Below are positions 1 to 8,653 of a DNA stretch of 64,000 nt, in pieces; the first letter of the stretch is position 1, and the number at the start of each line of letters is the position of its first letter. A program made the position numbers and the translations under genes. The stretch is from assembly GCF_004346035.1 (NCBI RefSeq), contig NZ_SLZN01000002.1, positions 124,001 to 188,000 of the forward strand. Direction: 5' to 3'. The DNA comes from Acidomonas methanolica. Lineage in GTDB: Bacteria > Pseudomonadota > Alphaproteobacteria > Acetobacterales > Acetobacteraceae. The notes below the pieces were generated by a model. The model worked only from the letters and a program-made list of their open reading frames with translations. It made no database searches and had not been told where the DNA came from.

Positions 1-173
1 TCACCCTCGAAGGAGACCAGCCCGAGAATGGCCTCCAGCGTGGTCGTCTTGCCCGCGCCGTTGGGGCCGATCAGCCCGACGATGCGGCCCGGCGGAATCG
101 TCAGGTCGATCCCGTCCACGGCGACCTTGCCGCGATAGCGCTTCCGCAGCCCCCGCGCCTCGATGCAGGTCAT
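1..173 (-). CDS. ABC transporter ATP-binding subunit (N-terminal fragment)
   Basis: The visible 57 residues begin [15 protein letters not shown] and carry a Walker A motif, GPNGAGKTT, at about residues 36-44. This is the nucleotide-binding subunit of an ABC transporter, cut off by the window edge before the signature and Walker B motifs. The ATG overlaps the stop of the upstream GntR gene (ATGA), so the two are co-translated. In YtrA-type operons such ATPases pair with ABC-2-type permeases and often respond to cell-envelope stress or antibiotics. That role is inferred from context, and the transported substrate is unknown. Confidence 0.85.
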   Translation of the reverse strand, partial: MTCIEARGLRKRYRGKVAVDGIDLTIPPGRIVGLIGPNGAGKTTTLEAILGLVSFEG

Positions 174-532
174 GACCTCTCCTCCCCGTCCCGCAACAAG
201 GTCTCGACATCGAGCCCGAGCCGGCGGATCGTGGCGCGGATCTCCGGCCAGCGCCCGCTCAGGAACTGCTCCCGCTCACGCCGGCGCAACCGCCCGACGG
301 CCCCGGCCGCCACGAACAGGCCGAGCCCGCGCCGCTTCTCGACCAGCCCTTCTTCCGCCAGTTCCTGATACGCCTTCATGACGGTCAGCGGATTGACCTG
401 ACATTCCGCCGCCACCTGCCGCACCGAGGGAAGCGCCTCCCCCTCGCCCAGCCGTCCTTCGAGCATCATCGCGACCACCCGGTCCCGCAACTGCCGGTAG
501 ATCGGCTGCGTGTCGTTCCACGACCGCTCCAT
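170..532 (-). CDS. GntR family transcriptional regulator, YtrA subfamily
   Basis: A 120-residue protein. The N-terminal ~75 residues form a GntR winged helix ([56 protein letters not shown]). The C-terminal tail is only about 40 residues and has no ligand-binding domain. This short architecture defines the YtrA subfamily, whose members usually repress their own ABC transporter operon. It is the first gene of such an operon here and overlaps the ATPase gene by 4 nt. A symmetric GGTG-N16-CACC element lies about 75 bp upstream over a possible -10 box and is the likely operator. The effector is unknown. Confidence 0.88.
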   Translation of the reverse strand: MERSWNDTQPIYRQLRDRVVAMMLEGRLGEGEALPSVRQVAAECQVNPLTVMKAYQELAEEGLVEKRRGLGLFVAAGAVGRLRRREREQFLSGRWPEIRATIRRLGLDVETLLRDGEERS

Positions 533-605
533 CCCGCACCCCGCTCACTCTCACGCATCTCGGCCATGCTCGTTCTTCCGTAAGACGCCTCGCTCCAGGC
601 GATAT

Positions 606-629
606 GGTGTCTTACATAACTACATCACC
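606..629. promoter_or_regulatory. Candidate YtrA-type operator, GGTG-N16-CACC
   Basis: The arms GGTG (606-609) and CACC (626-629) are separated by 16 bp. Three TA steps between them are also placed symmetrically (GGTG-N3-TA-N2-TA-N2-TA-N3-CACC), so 14 of 24 positions obey dyad symmetry. It sits 74 bp upstream of the GntR start and overlaps the candidate -10 box, as expected for an autorepressor. From memory, this arm sequence and spacing resemble operators reported for YtrA-type regulators; I could not check that here. Confidence 0.55.
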
Positions 630-642
630 GTGGCGACAGCAA
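614..642 (-). promoter_or_regulatory. Candidate promoter of the gntR-ABC operon
   Basis: On the minus strand a -35-like TTGCTG (642-637) is followed after 17 bp by a -10-like TTATGT (619-614). The -10 lies inside the GGTG-N16-CACC dyad. The match to sigma-70 consensus is only moderate, and the call rests mainly on the 17-bp spacing and the operator overlap. Confidence 0.35.
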
Positions 643-676
643 GAAATCTTCACGCGAGTCTTCGCCCTGCGCGAAG

Positions 677-1783
677 TCAAAGCGCCGGACGAAGCGCCGG
701 CCAGCCGCATTGCGCGTGATGGCGCAGGAGGTGATCGGCCAGCACGCAGGCCATCATGGCTTCGGCCACGGGAACGGCGCGGATGCCGATGCAGGGATCA
801 TGCCGCCCTTTCGTCGTCACCTCGATCTCCTGCCCCTCGCGATTGACCGAGGGAACCGGAACGAGGATCGAGCTTGTGGGCTTGATCGCAAAACGCGCCA
901 CGACGGGCTGGCCGGTGGAAATCCCGCCGAGAATCCCGCCCGCGTGATTGCTCTCGAAACGAACCGTCCCGCCGCTCATCCGCATCGGATCGGCATTCTG
1001 CTCCCCGCGCAGACCGGCGACCGCGAACCCGTCGCCGATCTCCACGCCCTTCACGCCGTTGATGCCCATCAGAGCCGCCGCCAGATCGGAATCCAGCTTG
1101 GCATAGATCGGCGCGCCAAGCCCGGGCGGCACGCCTTCGGCCACCACCTCCACGACCCCGCCGATGGACGAACCCTCCTTGCGGATAACGGTGAGCAACG
1201 TCTCCCAGGCATCGACCATGCCCGGATCGGGGCAGAAGAACGGGTTGCGCGCCACCTCGCTCCAGTCCCAGCGCGCGCGGTCCACGGCGATGTCGCCCAT
1301 CCGCACGAGCGCCGCCCGGATCGTCACGCTCTCGCCCAGCAGCACCGCCAGCAGTTTCCGCGCCACCGCTCCCGCCGCGACCCGCATCGCGGTCTCGCGC
1401 GCCGAGGACCGGCCGCCGCCGCGATAATCCCGATGCCCGTATTTCAGATCATAGGTCACATCCGCATGACCGGGGCGATAGCGCGTGGCGATCTCGGCAT
1501 AGTCCTTGGACCGCTGATCCGTATTCCGGATTTCGAGCGCGATCGGCGTGCCGGTCGTCCTGCCTTCGAAGACGCCGGACAGAATCCGCACCTCGTCCGC
1601 CTCGCGACGCTGGGTCGTGAATTTCGACTGGCCGGGCCTGCGCAGATCCAGCCAGGGCTGGATGTCAGCCTCGGACAGGGCGAGCCCCGGCGTACAGCCG
1701 TCGATCACGCAGCCGATGGCCGGGCCGTGGCTCTCTCCCCACGTCGTCACACGGAAGAGATGGCCGAAGCTGTTATGCGACAT
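677..1783 (-). CDS. aroC: Chorismate synthase
   Basis: Converts 5-enolpyruvylshikimate 3-phosphate to chorismate, the last shikimate-pathway step, using reduced FMN in the cytoplasm. The 368-residue product has the family length and hallmark segments: the start [20 protein letters not shown], then [37 protein letters not shown] and [17 protein letters not shown]. The gene begins 15 bp after the fabI stop on the same strand, so fabI-aroC is probably one transcript. The last residues ([14 protein letters not shown]) extend a little beyond the conserved core. The only gap before gntR is the 144-bp gntR promoter region. Confidence 0.97.
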   Translation of the reverse strand: MSHNSFGHLFRVTTWGESHGPAIGCVIDGCTPGLALSEADIQPWLDLRRPGQSKFTTQRREADEVRILSGVFEGRTTGTPIALEIRNTDQRSKDYAEIATRYRPGHADVTYDLKYGHRDYRGGGRSSARETAMRVAAGAVARKLLAVLLGESVTIRAALVRMGDIAVDRARWDWSEVARNPFFCPDPGMVDAWETLLTVIRKEGSSIGGVVEVVAEGVPPGLGAPIYAKLDSDLAAALMGINGVKGVEIGDGFAVAGLRGEQNADPMRMSGGTVRFESNHAGGILGGISTGQPVVARFAIKPTSSILVPVPSVNREGQEIEVTTKGRHDPCIGIRAVPVAEAMMACVLADHLLRHHAQCGWPALRPAL

Positions 1784-1798
1784 GACGGCGCGCCGCGC

Positions 1799-2641
1799 TC
1801 ATTCGCCAGGTGACACGACGCTGATATCCGGCGCGGCCGGGTTCTTCATGCCGACGAGATGGTAGCCGCAATCGACGTGATGCACCTCGCCCGTGACGCC
1901 CGAGGAGAGACCGGACAGGAAATAGAGCCCGGCCCCGCCGACATCGGCGAGCGACACGTTCCGCTCCAGCGGCGCGTTCAGCTGGTTCCAGCGCAGGATG
2001 TAGCGGAAATCGCCGATACCATTGGCCGCCAGCGTCATGATCGGGCCGGCGGAGATGGCGTTCACACGAATATTATCGCTTCCCAGATCGGCGGCCATGT
2101 AGCGCACCGACGCCTCGAGCGCCGCCTTGGCCACACCCATGACGTTATAATGCGGCATCACGCGCTCCGCCCCGAGATAGGAGAGGGTCAGCAGCGACCC
2201 GCCATCCGGCATGAGGGCGGCCGCATGCTTCCCGACCACCGTGAAAGAGAAGCAGGAAATCTCCATCGCCTTGAGGAAGGCGTCCCGCGGCGTATCCAGA
2301 TACCGCCCGCGCAGATACTGCTTGTCCGCCCAGCCGATCGCGTGGACGAGGAAGTCTATCTTCCCCCATTCCTTCCTGATTTCGGCGAAAGTCGCCTCGA
2401 TCGCCGCGTCGTCCCCGACGTCGCACGGCAGCACCAGCGTCGAGCCGACACTCGCCGCCAGGGGAAGCACGCGCTTGCCCAGCGCCTCGCCCTGATAGGT
2501 GAAGGCGAGTTCCGCTCCCTGCGCCGCGCAGGCGGCCGCGATGGCCCAGGCGATGGAGCGGTCATTGGCGACACCCATGATAAGCCCGCGCTTTCCTGCC
2601 ATGAGCGAGCCTTTGGGCGGATCGGACAGCGAGCCGGACAT
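1799..2641 (-). CDS. fabI: Enoyl-[acyl-carrier-protein] reductase (NADH)
   Basis: Reduces trans-2-enoyl-ACP in the final step of each fatty acid elongation cycle. The 280-residue protein is a short-chain dehydrogenase-like FabI: a nucleotide-binding segment GLIMGVANDRSIAWAIA at about 19-35, and catalytic Y155, Y165 and K172 in SYLGAERVMPHYNVMGVAK. ATG at 2641 was chosen because it gives the usual FabI N terminus and has a G-rich ribosome-binding stretch about 10 nt upstream. The reading frame stays open much further upstream, but that extension lies antisense to pdxH and the stress-protein gene and has no family similarity. aroC follows 15 bp downstream. Confidence 0.96.
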   Translation of the reverse strand: MSGSLSDPPKGSLMAGKRGLIMGVANDRSIAWAIAAACAAQGAELAFTYQGEALGKRVLPLAASVGSTLVLPCDVGDDAAIEATFAEIRKEWGKIDFLVHAIGWADKQYLRGRYLDTPRDAFLKAMEISCFSFTVVGKHAAALMPDGGSLLTLSYLGAERVMPHYNVMGVAKAALEASVRYMAADLGSDNIRVNAISAGPIMTLAANGIGDFRYILRWNQLNAPLERNVSLADVGGAGLYFLSGLSSGVTGEVHHVDCGYHLVGMKNPAAPDISVVSPGE

Positions 2642-2700
2642 GAGAAATTCCCCCGATGACGTCAGATGTGCCGGATCAAGGCGGCCGGCAGGGTTCGACG

Positions 2701-2728
2701 AGAATAAAACTTCCCGTCCCTCGCACAA
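2701..2728 (-). promoter_or_regulatory. Candidate fabI-aroC promoter
   Basis: Minus-strand TTGTGC (2728-2723), 16-bp spacer, TATTCT (2706-2701), about 60 bp upstream of the fabI start in the fabI/pdxH divergent region. It resembles a sigma-70 promoter but was found only by eye. Confidence 0.4.
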
Positions 2729-2863
2729 GCGCGCGCGGCAAACAAGAGCGCGCCGGAGAGTTTTGCGCGGGCGGAGAACGGCATATGATCGCGCATGCGC
2801 TCGGGACCGCTCCGGCCGCCCGGAGCGCATGCCCCGGAAGATATGCCAAGGAGGTTCGCGCGG

Positions 2864-3490
2864 ATGACGGATAGAGCAGCTTCTCCCCTCATCGACCTTG
2901 CGGCCGATCCGTTCGACCTTTTCGCCGCCTGGATGCGGGAGGCGGAGGCGACGGAATCCATCGACCCCAACGCCATGGCGCTCGCCACGGCGACGCCGGA
3001 CGGCCGTCCCTCCGTCCGCATGATCCTGCTCAAGGGCGCGGACCGTCGCGGATTCGTGTTCTATACGAATCTCGAAAGCCGGAAGGGCCACGAACTGCTC
3101 GTCAATCCGCATGTCGCCCTGCTCTTTCACTGGAAGAGCCTCCGGCGGCAGATTCGCATCGAAGGCCCGGTCTCGCCCGTCACGCCCGAGGAAGCGGACG
3201 TGTATTTCGCCAGCCGCAGCCGGGAGTCGCGCATCGGGGCCGTCGCCTCGGATCAGTCCCGCCCGCTTCCCGACCGCGCGCTGTTCGAACGCCGCGTCGC
3301 CGAAGTGCGGGAACAGGTCGGCGACGGGCCGATTCCGCGCCCCGCGCACTGGTCCGGCTTCCGCTGCCGCCCTGAAATGATGGAATTCTGGCAGGACCGC
3401 CCCCACCGGATGCATGATCGCGCCACATGGACCCGTAACGACGCCGTGACCGGCGGAGATACGTGGCGCGTGACGCGTCTTTATCCCTGA
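2864..3490 (+). CDS. pdxH: Pyridoxamine 5'-phosphate oxidase
   Basis: FMN-dependent oxidase that makes pyridoxal 5'-phosphate from pyridoxine or pyridoxamine 5'-phosphate. The 208-residue product has the family segments DPNAMALATATPDGRPSVRM, VLLKG-like RMILLKGAD, FYTNLESRKGHEL, SRSRESRIGAVASDQSRP and a C terminus ending WRVTRLYP. Start ATG at 2864 follows AAGGAGG (2849-2855) at normal distance. An in-frame ATG 69 nt earlier adds residues not seen in the family. It is divergent from fabI across a 222-bp gap. Confidence 0.95.
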   Translation: MTDRAASPLIDLAADPFDLFAAWMREAEATESIDPNAMALATATPDGRPSVRMILLKGADRRGFVFYTNLESRKGHELLVNPHVALLFHWKSLRRQIRIEGPVSPVTPEEADVYFASRSRESRIGAVASDQSRPLPDRALFERRVAEVREQVGDGPIPRPAHWSGFRCRPEMMEFWQDRPHRMHDRATWTRNDAVTGGDTWRVTRLYP

Positions 3491-3532
3491 TCCTCCCACA
3501 TGTCGCTTCCGGCACCAGCAGGACCTCGCCCC

Positions 3533-4420
3533 ATGCCGAACGAAATCCGCAGGATTCTTTTGCCGCTCAATTGCGGTCAGATCATCGAGCCCGCTCTGGA
3601 TGTCGGCCTGCGTCTTGCCCGCGCCTTTCATGCGCATCTCGCGGCCGTGCTGATCGGCGACGACCCGACCGAGACGGCAACCCTCGCCGGAGAAGGGCTT
3701 TCCGGCGCGATGATCAACGACATGATCGTCAATGCCGAGCATGAAGCCCAGCGCAGGCTGCTCCAGACCCGCCTCGCCTTCAACCAGTTCCTGGCAACCC
3801 ACGATATCGCCTGGACGGGGCAGGACCCCTCTCCCGCAACCGCCGAGGACGCGCGGGTGACGACGAGTCTCGACGTGCTGTCCGACTCCCGGCTGGAGCA
3901 GATCACCTGGCTCGCGCGGCTCTCCGACCTCACGCTGATTCCCCATCTGGATAGCGGGGACGACCCCCGCGCCTCGGAAACCCTCCATGCGGCGCTGTTC
4001 GACAGCGGCCGCCCGGTGATCATCGCGCCTCCCGCGATACCGGAGACACTGGGACGGCGCATCTGCATCGCCTGGAACGGCACTGCGGAAGCGGCCGTCG
4101 CCCTGCGCGCCATTCTCCCTTGCGCGCGGCAGGCGGAGGCCGTCTCCGTGCTGTGCAGCCCCGACTACCAGCGTCGCGGCCCCGAGGGGGAAAAGGCCGT
4201 CGAGTATCTCGCCCGGCATGGCGTCAACGCGACGCTGCTCCGCTTCACGCCGCAGGATTGCAGCGTCGGCGTGGCGCTGCTGGGCGCCTGCGCCGATTTC
4301 GGAGCGGACATGCTCGCCATGGGCGCCTATTCCCATTCCCGCCTGCGTCAAATGATTCTCGGCGGGGTGACGCGCCATGTCCTCGAACACGCCCCGCTCA
4401 CCGTCATGATGACGCGCTGA
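3533..4420 (+). CDS. Universal stress protein, UspA family
   Basis: A 295-residue protein starting MPNEIRRILLPLNCG. The C-terminal half has a typical UspA ATP-binding pattern, MGAYSHSRLRQMILGGVTRHVLEHAPLTV (G-x2-H-S-x-R-x3-I-L-G-G-V-T-R). The N-terminal half is a diverged Usp-like domain, so this is a tandem-domain cytoplasmic Usp. Such proteins bind ATP or AMP and support survival under stress, but the target here is unknown. Start 3533 was preferred because conserved residues begin immediately after it; an upstream ATG at 3500 adds 11 Pro-rich residues. It lies 42 bp after pdxH on the same strand. Confidence 0.85.
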   Translation: MPNEIRRILLPLNCGQIIEPALDVGLRLARAFHAHLAAVLIGDDPTETATLAGEGLSGAMINDMIVNAEHEAQRRLLQTRLAFNQFLATHDIAWTGQDPSPATAEDARVTTSLDVLSDSRLEQITWLARLSDLTLIPHLDSGDDPRASETLHAALFDSGRPVIIAPPAIPETLGRRICIAWNGTAEAAVALRAILPCARQAEAVSVLCSPDYQRRGPEGEKAVEYLARHGVNATLLRFTPQDCSVGVALLGACADFGADMLAMGAYSHSRLRQMILGGVTRHVLEHAPLTVMMTR

Positions 4421-4534
4421 ACCGAAGCTTTCCAAGCCGGGTCCGGCGTGCTACCGGCGGCGCGATGCCGCACGCGCCGTCACCTGCCGCTGTCTTGTCC
4501 GCGCCATGCGCCGCTTCCCCGTGAGCGCGTTCCC

Positions 4535-6490
4535 GTGAGCCGTTTCCCCGCGAGACGCTTCATCGACGGTCTGCCCAGCCGCGCCGCACGCGCCTGGCTG
4601 GGCCTTGCCCTCCGCACCACGCGCTGGACCGTCACCGGCGCGCCCGCCGCCGTGCCGATCCTGCGACAGGAGAGCGCGCGGCACGGCGCCATCGTCGCAT
4701 TCTGGCACCATTCCCTGCTGCAACTCGCGGCCCTCTGGCACTGGGTGCGGGACCGCCACTCCCATCTGCATCTGCATGTCGTCGTCAGCCGCAATCGCGA
4801 CGGACGCCTCCTCGCGGACGCCATCGCCCCATGGGGGATCGTCGGCATCGCCGGATCGAGCGCCCGCAAAGGCAAGGAGAAGGGCGGATCGCGCGCCTTC
4901 CGTCAGGCGCTCACGGTGCTGAAAGACGGCTGCATGCTCGCCATCACGCCCGACGGCCCGCGCGGTCCCGCCCGTGTCGTGCAGCCCGGCGTCGTCGCGC
5001 TTTCCCGCCTGGCGCACCGTCCTGTCGTGCCGGTCGGCGCGGCCTGCCATGCCCTTCGCCTGCCGAGCTGGGATCGTCTGGCCATCCCCCTCCCCTTCGG
5101 GCGCGGCGAGATCGTCCTGGCTCCCCCGCTCGACCCTCCCGCCAGCACCGAAGATCTCGCCGCCGCCCTGAACGCCGCGCAGGCCGAGGCCGAGCGCCGC
5201 CACGCCACCTCCGGCTGGAGTGCTCCGGAACGGCTCTGGGCGCTCCTGGGCACGCTTCTGGCTCCGGCGCTGATCGTGATGCTGCGCATCCGCCTCGCAC
5301 GCGGACGGGAGCTGGAAGACAGGCTGCGCGAACGCCTCGGGCTGACGCGCGTCCGGCGTCCGCGCGGCGCGCTGCTCTGGGTCCATGCCGCGAGCGTGGG
5401 CGAATGCCGGTCCGCCCTGCCGCTGATCGACGCGCTGCTGGAACTGCGCCCCGGCCTGTCCGTCCTCATGACCACCGCAACGGTGACGGGCGCGGGAATC
5501 GCCGCCGCCCATTTCGCAGCGTCCCCGCCGGAGCGCGCGGCGCGGCTGCGGCATCAGTTCATTCCCTATGACGTGCCGCGCTGGAGCCGCCGCTTCCTGA
5601 ACCGCTGGCGGCCCGATGCGGCGCTTTTCGTCGAAAGCGAGATCTGGCCGGGGCTGATCGCCGCCTGCGACCGGCGCGGCATCCCGGTCGCGATCGTGAA
5701 CGGCCGCCTTTCCGATCGCTCGGCCCGGCGCTGGGCGCGGCTGAAGCGCCTCGCCACGCGGCTCTACGGGAGACTGTCCTTCGTCGCGGCGCGCGGCGCG
5801 GAGGATGCCGCGCGCTTCCGGACGCTCGGCGTGCGCGAATGCACGGAATATGGCGATCTCAAACAGGCGGCCCCGCCGCCGCCCGTTCCGCAGGACGCCA
5901 TGGCGGAATTGCGCGCCGCCATCGGCGCCCGCCCGGTGCTGCTGGCGGCCTCCACCCACCCCGGCGAGGAGGAGATGATCGCCGAAGCCGCCCGGCTGTT
6001 GCGCGAGACACGGCCCGACCTGCTCTGCATCATCGCGCCGCGCCATCCCGTTCGCGCCGGGGAGATCGCCGCCGGTCTCGGCCATCCGCCCCGCCGCTCA
6101 CAAGGGAGGCTTCCCGGTCGAAGCGATTCACTCTACCTCGCCGATACGCTGGGCGAACTCGGGCTGCTCTACCGACTCGCCACCGTCGCATGGCTGGGCA
6201 ACGCGCATCGGCCGCCCGGCGGCGGCCACAACCCCTACGAGCCCGTCCGCCTGGGCGTGCCGCTCGCCACGGGACCGCATATCGACAATTTCCGTCCCGC
6301 CTTCGCCCGGCTGGCAGGGCATGTCGCCGTCACCCATGATGCGGGCGCGCTGGCCGACTGGGCCGGACCGCTCCTCGGCGACGCCGCCCGCCGCCGGGAG
6401 ATCGCGGACGGCGCGCTGAACGCAATCGGCGCGCAGGAGGAGGTTCCTGCCCCACTCCTAACACGGATCGCCCTCATGTTGCCCGCATGA
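4535..6490 (+). CDS. waaA: Fused DUF374 acyltransferase and 3-deoxy-D-manno-octulosonic acid (Kdo) transferase
   Basis: One uninterrupted frame of 651 residues holds two enzymes that are usually separate. Residues ~1-215 match the DUF374 lysophospholipid-acyltransferase-like family (FWHHSLLQ at ~56, TPDGPRGP near 135). From ~245 to the end is a WaaA/KdtA Kdo transferase: a membrane anchor, WVHAASVGE, ESEIWPG and the C-terminal GGGHNPYEPV motif. WaaA transfers Kdo from CMP-Kdo to lipid IVA at the inner membrane. The lpxK ATG overlaps this stop (ATGA). The start is uncertain: GTG at 4535 is used, and GTG at 4448 would add 29 residues of doubtful coding character. Neither has a good ribosome-binding site. 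Confidence 0.88.
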   Translation: MSRFPARRFIDGLPSRAARAWLGLALRTTRWTVTGAPAAVPILRQESARHGAIVAFWHHSLLQLAALWHWVRDRHSHLHLHVVVSRNRDGRLLADAIAPWGIVGIAGSSARKGKEKGGSRAFRQALTVLKDGCMLAITPDGPRGPARVVQPGVVALSRLAHRPVVPVGAACHALRLPSWDRLAIPLPFGRGEIVLAPPLDPPASTEDLAAALNAAQAEAERRHATSGWSAPERLWALLGTLLAPALIVMLRIRLARGRELEDRLRERLGLTRVRRPRGALLWVHAASVGECRSALPLIDALLELRPGLSVLMTTATVTGAGIAAAHFAASPPERAARLRHQFIPYDVPRWSRRFLNRWRPDAALFVESEIWPGLIAACDRRGIPVAIVNGRLSDRSARRWARLKRLATRLYGRLSFVAARGAEDAARFRTLGVRECTEYGDLKQAAPPPPVPQDAMAELRAAIGARPVLLAASTHPGEEEMIAEAARLLRETRPDLLCIIAPRHPVRAGEIAAGLGHPPRRSQGRLPGRSDSLYLADTLGELGLLYRLATVAWLGNAHRPPGGGHNPYEPVRLGVPLATGPHIDNFRPAFARLAGHVAVTHDAGALADWAGPLLGDAARRREIADGALNAIGAQEEVPAPLLTRIALMLPA

Positions 6491-7485
6491 AGATCGGCTT
6501 CCCCAGGCTCCGGCCTCCATCTTTCTGGACGACGCCGCAGGTCGGGCTTCCCTCGCGCCTGCTGTCTCCCCTGTCCAACGTGACGGCGGGCGTAAGCGCC
6601 TGGCGCGCCTCACGCATGACGACCGCGCATGTCGATGTGCCCGTCATCTGCTGCGGCAATCTCACGATGGGCGGCGCGGGGAAAACGACCCTTGCGCTCG
6701 ATCTCGTCCGCCTGCTGACCGCGCAAGGCTATCGCCCCCATGTCCTCAGCCGCGGCTATCGCGGCAGCGCGCGTGGCCCGTTGCGGGTCGAGCCGGGGTA
6801 TCACAGCGCCGCGACGGTGGGCGACGAGCCGCTGCTTCTCGCCCGCGTCGCTCCCACCTGGATCGGGCGGGACCGGGGCGAAACCGCGCGGCTCGCCGTG
6901 GCAATGGGGGCCGATTGCCTGGTGATGGATGACGGGCTGCAAAACCTCACCTTGCATCAGGATCTGCGGATCGTGACCATCGACGGCGCGACAGGCTTCG
7001 GCAACGGCAAGCTCTTTCCCGCCGGCCCGTTGCGGCAGCTTCCGCGCCAGGGGCTCGCCGCCGCGGGGGCCGCGGTCGTGATCGGACCCGACCGCACGGG
7101 CGTCACGGCCCGGATTCCCGGCGGCCTGCCGCTCTTTCACGCCAGGCTGATTCCCGGGCCGGAAATCCGCCGCCTGCAAGGTCGGCGCATCATCGCCTTT
7201 GCCGGACTCGCCCGCCCGTCCAAATTCTTCACCACCCTGATCGAGTCGGGCGTGGTTCCCCTGCGCTGCCTCTCTTTCCCCGATCACCATCGCTACACGC
7301 GCGCGGATTGCGAGCGTCTGGCACGCTTGCGCCGGGAAGAGGGCGTCACGCTCGTCACCACGGCCAAGGACGCCGTGCGCCTGCCCTTCTGGCTGCACGA
7401 GCAGGTGACGGTGATTTCCGTCGAGCTGCTCTGGTCGGAGCCTGACGCCCCGTACCGGCTGCTCGATCTGCTGCGCTCCGCCTGA
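6487..7485 (+). CDS. lpxK: Tetraacyldisaccharide 4'-kinase
   Basis: Phosphorylates the 4' position of the lipid A disaccharide to form lipid IVA at the inner-membrane face. The 332-residue product has the LpxK P-loop GGAGKTT after VICCGNLTM at ~53-68, the LSRGYRG segment, GDEPLLLA and DDGLQN. The start overlaps the Kdo transferase stop by 4 nt, and the stop overlaps the next start (TGATG), so the three lipid A genes are translationally coupled. Confidence 0.96.
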   Translation: MKIGFPRLRPPSFWTTPQVGLPSRLLSPLSNVTAGVSAWRASRMTTAHVDVPVICCGNLTMGGAGKTTLALDLVRLLTAQGYRPHVLSRGYRGSARGPLRVEPGYHSAATVGDEPLLLARVAPTWIGRDRGETARLAVAMGADCLVMDDGLQNLTLHQDLRIVTIDGATGFGNGKLFPAGPLRQLPRQGLAAAGAAVVIGPDRTGVTARIPGGLPLFHARLIPGPEIRRLQGRRIIAFAGLARPSKFFTTLIESGVVPLRCLSFPDHHRYTRADCERLARLRREEGVTLVTTAKDAVRLPFWLHEQVTVISVELLWSEPDAPYRLLDLLRSA

Positions 7486-8417
7486 TGCCCGATCGCGACC
7501 CCGCCCGCCCCCGGTTCATCCATTATCTGGAAGCCGCGGCCGCGCGCGCGGCCCTTGGGTTATTGCGACGCCTGCCGCCCGCGACCGCCTCCAATCTCGG
7601 CGGCGCGGTGACACGCATCATCGGCCCGCTCCTTCCCGTTTCCCGCGTCGCGGAGCGCAATCTGCGCCTCGCCCTGCCGGAGCTGGACGCCACCGCCCGC
7701 CGCCGGATCGTCCGGCAGGTCTGGGACAATCTCGGCCGCACCGCCGCCGAATTCCCCCATCTCGCCCGGCTGAACGAATGCGAAGGCGACGAATGCGAGG
7801 ACAACGGGCCGGGCTGGCGCGTCATCAACGCCCATCATCTGCGCGACGTCGCGGCGCTCGATCGCCCCGCCCTCTTCATCTCGGGCCATATCGGCAACTG
7901 GGAGGTGCTTCCACCGGCCGTGGCGCGCTACGGGATGCCCTTCGCCTCCTTCTATCGCGCCGCCGCGAATCCCCTGGTGGACAGGCTGATCGCCGACATG
8001 CGGCGCGACGCCATGAAGCAGGACGTGCCGAATTTCCCGAAAGGCGCGCTGGGCGCGCGGCAGGCGCTGCGTCATGTCGCGCAGGGCGGCCATCTGGGCA
8101 TTCTCGCCGACCAGAAGATGAATGACGGGATCGAGGCGCGTTTCTTCGGCCTGCCGGCGATGACCCCCTCCGCCGCCGCGATCTTCGCCCTGCGTCATGA
8201 TTGCCCGATCGTCACAGGGCGCGTGCGTCGCGTCGGCCCCGCCCGATTCGAGGTCATCGTCGATCAGCCGCTCTTCCCGGATGCGAGCGGGGACCGCGCC
8301 GCCGATGTCGCGCGTCTCACACAGGCGATCAACGACCGTCTCGAAGCCGCCATCCGTGCCGAACCCGGCGCATGGCTCTGGCTGCACCGACGTTGGCCAA
8401 AACATCTTACACCCTGA
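7485..8417 (+). CDS. Lipid A biosynthesis (lauroyl-type) acyltransferase, LpxL/HtrB family
   Basis: A 310-residue LpxL/LpxM-family enzyme that would add a secondary acyl chain to Kdo2-lipid IVA. Visible family features are an N-terminal hydrophobic region, RNLRLALPEL, the catalytic-type segment SGHIGNWEV (the His with downstream acidic residue pattern), LADQKMNDGI and the C-terminal WLWLHRRWP. It is the third gene of the lipid A operon, overlapping lpxK by 1 nt. Which acyl chain and position it uses cannot be told from sequence, so no specific symbol is given. Confidence 0.92.
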   Translation: MPDRDPARPRFIHYLEAAAARAALGLLRRLPPATASNLGGAVTRIIGPLLPVSRVAERNLRLALPELDATARRRIVRQVWDNLGRTAAEFPHLARLNECEGDECEDNGPGWRVINAHHLRDVAALDRPALFISGHIGNWEVLPPAVARYGMPFASFYRAAANPLVDRLIADMRRDAMKQDVPNFPKGALGARQALRHVAQGGHLGILADQKMNDGIEARFFGLPAMTPSAAAIFALRHDCPIVTGRVRRVGPARFEVIVDQPLFPDASGDRAADVARLTQAINDRLEAAIRAEPGAWLWLHRRWPKHLTP

Positions 8418-8653
8418 TTTCAGAAGAAATTTACAATCCCGTTACCTTGCGAGTCATGCAAGGCGGATCGCTTTACCGTTCTGGTATGCATTTCGTGCAT
8501 GGAAGAAATGTGGTAATGAACCATTGCTTTTTTGCAACAGGGACAAAGCTTTGTGACCAAAAAAGGCAGTTTCGTGAATTTCAGCGTTGTGAGCCGGAAC
8601 TTCTGTTGGATAGCGTGAGCGACATCGCAGCCCCCAGAACGAGGATCCGACTG
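8418..8653. other. Intergenic leader, less G+C-rich than its surroundings
   Basis: Between the acyltransferase stop and the next start there are 236 bp with runs such as TTTTTT and AAAAAA that stand out from neighbouring coding DNA. It contains a short inverted repeat ATGCA-TTTCG-TGCAT (8486-8500) without a T-tract. No coding potential or clear promoter boxes were recognised. It probably carries the promoter and untranslated leader of the small gene at 8654. Confidence 0.45.

Noticed and set aside
2642-4435. Minus-strand frame extending fabI upstream by about 600 codons
   Set aside because: It runs antisense to pdxH and the Usp gene; FabI similarity begins only at 2641, where a ribosome-binding stretch is present.
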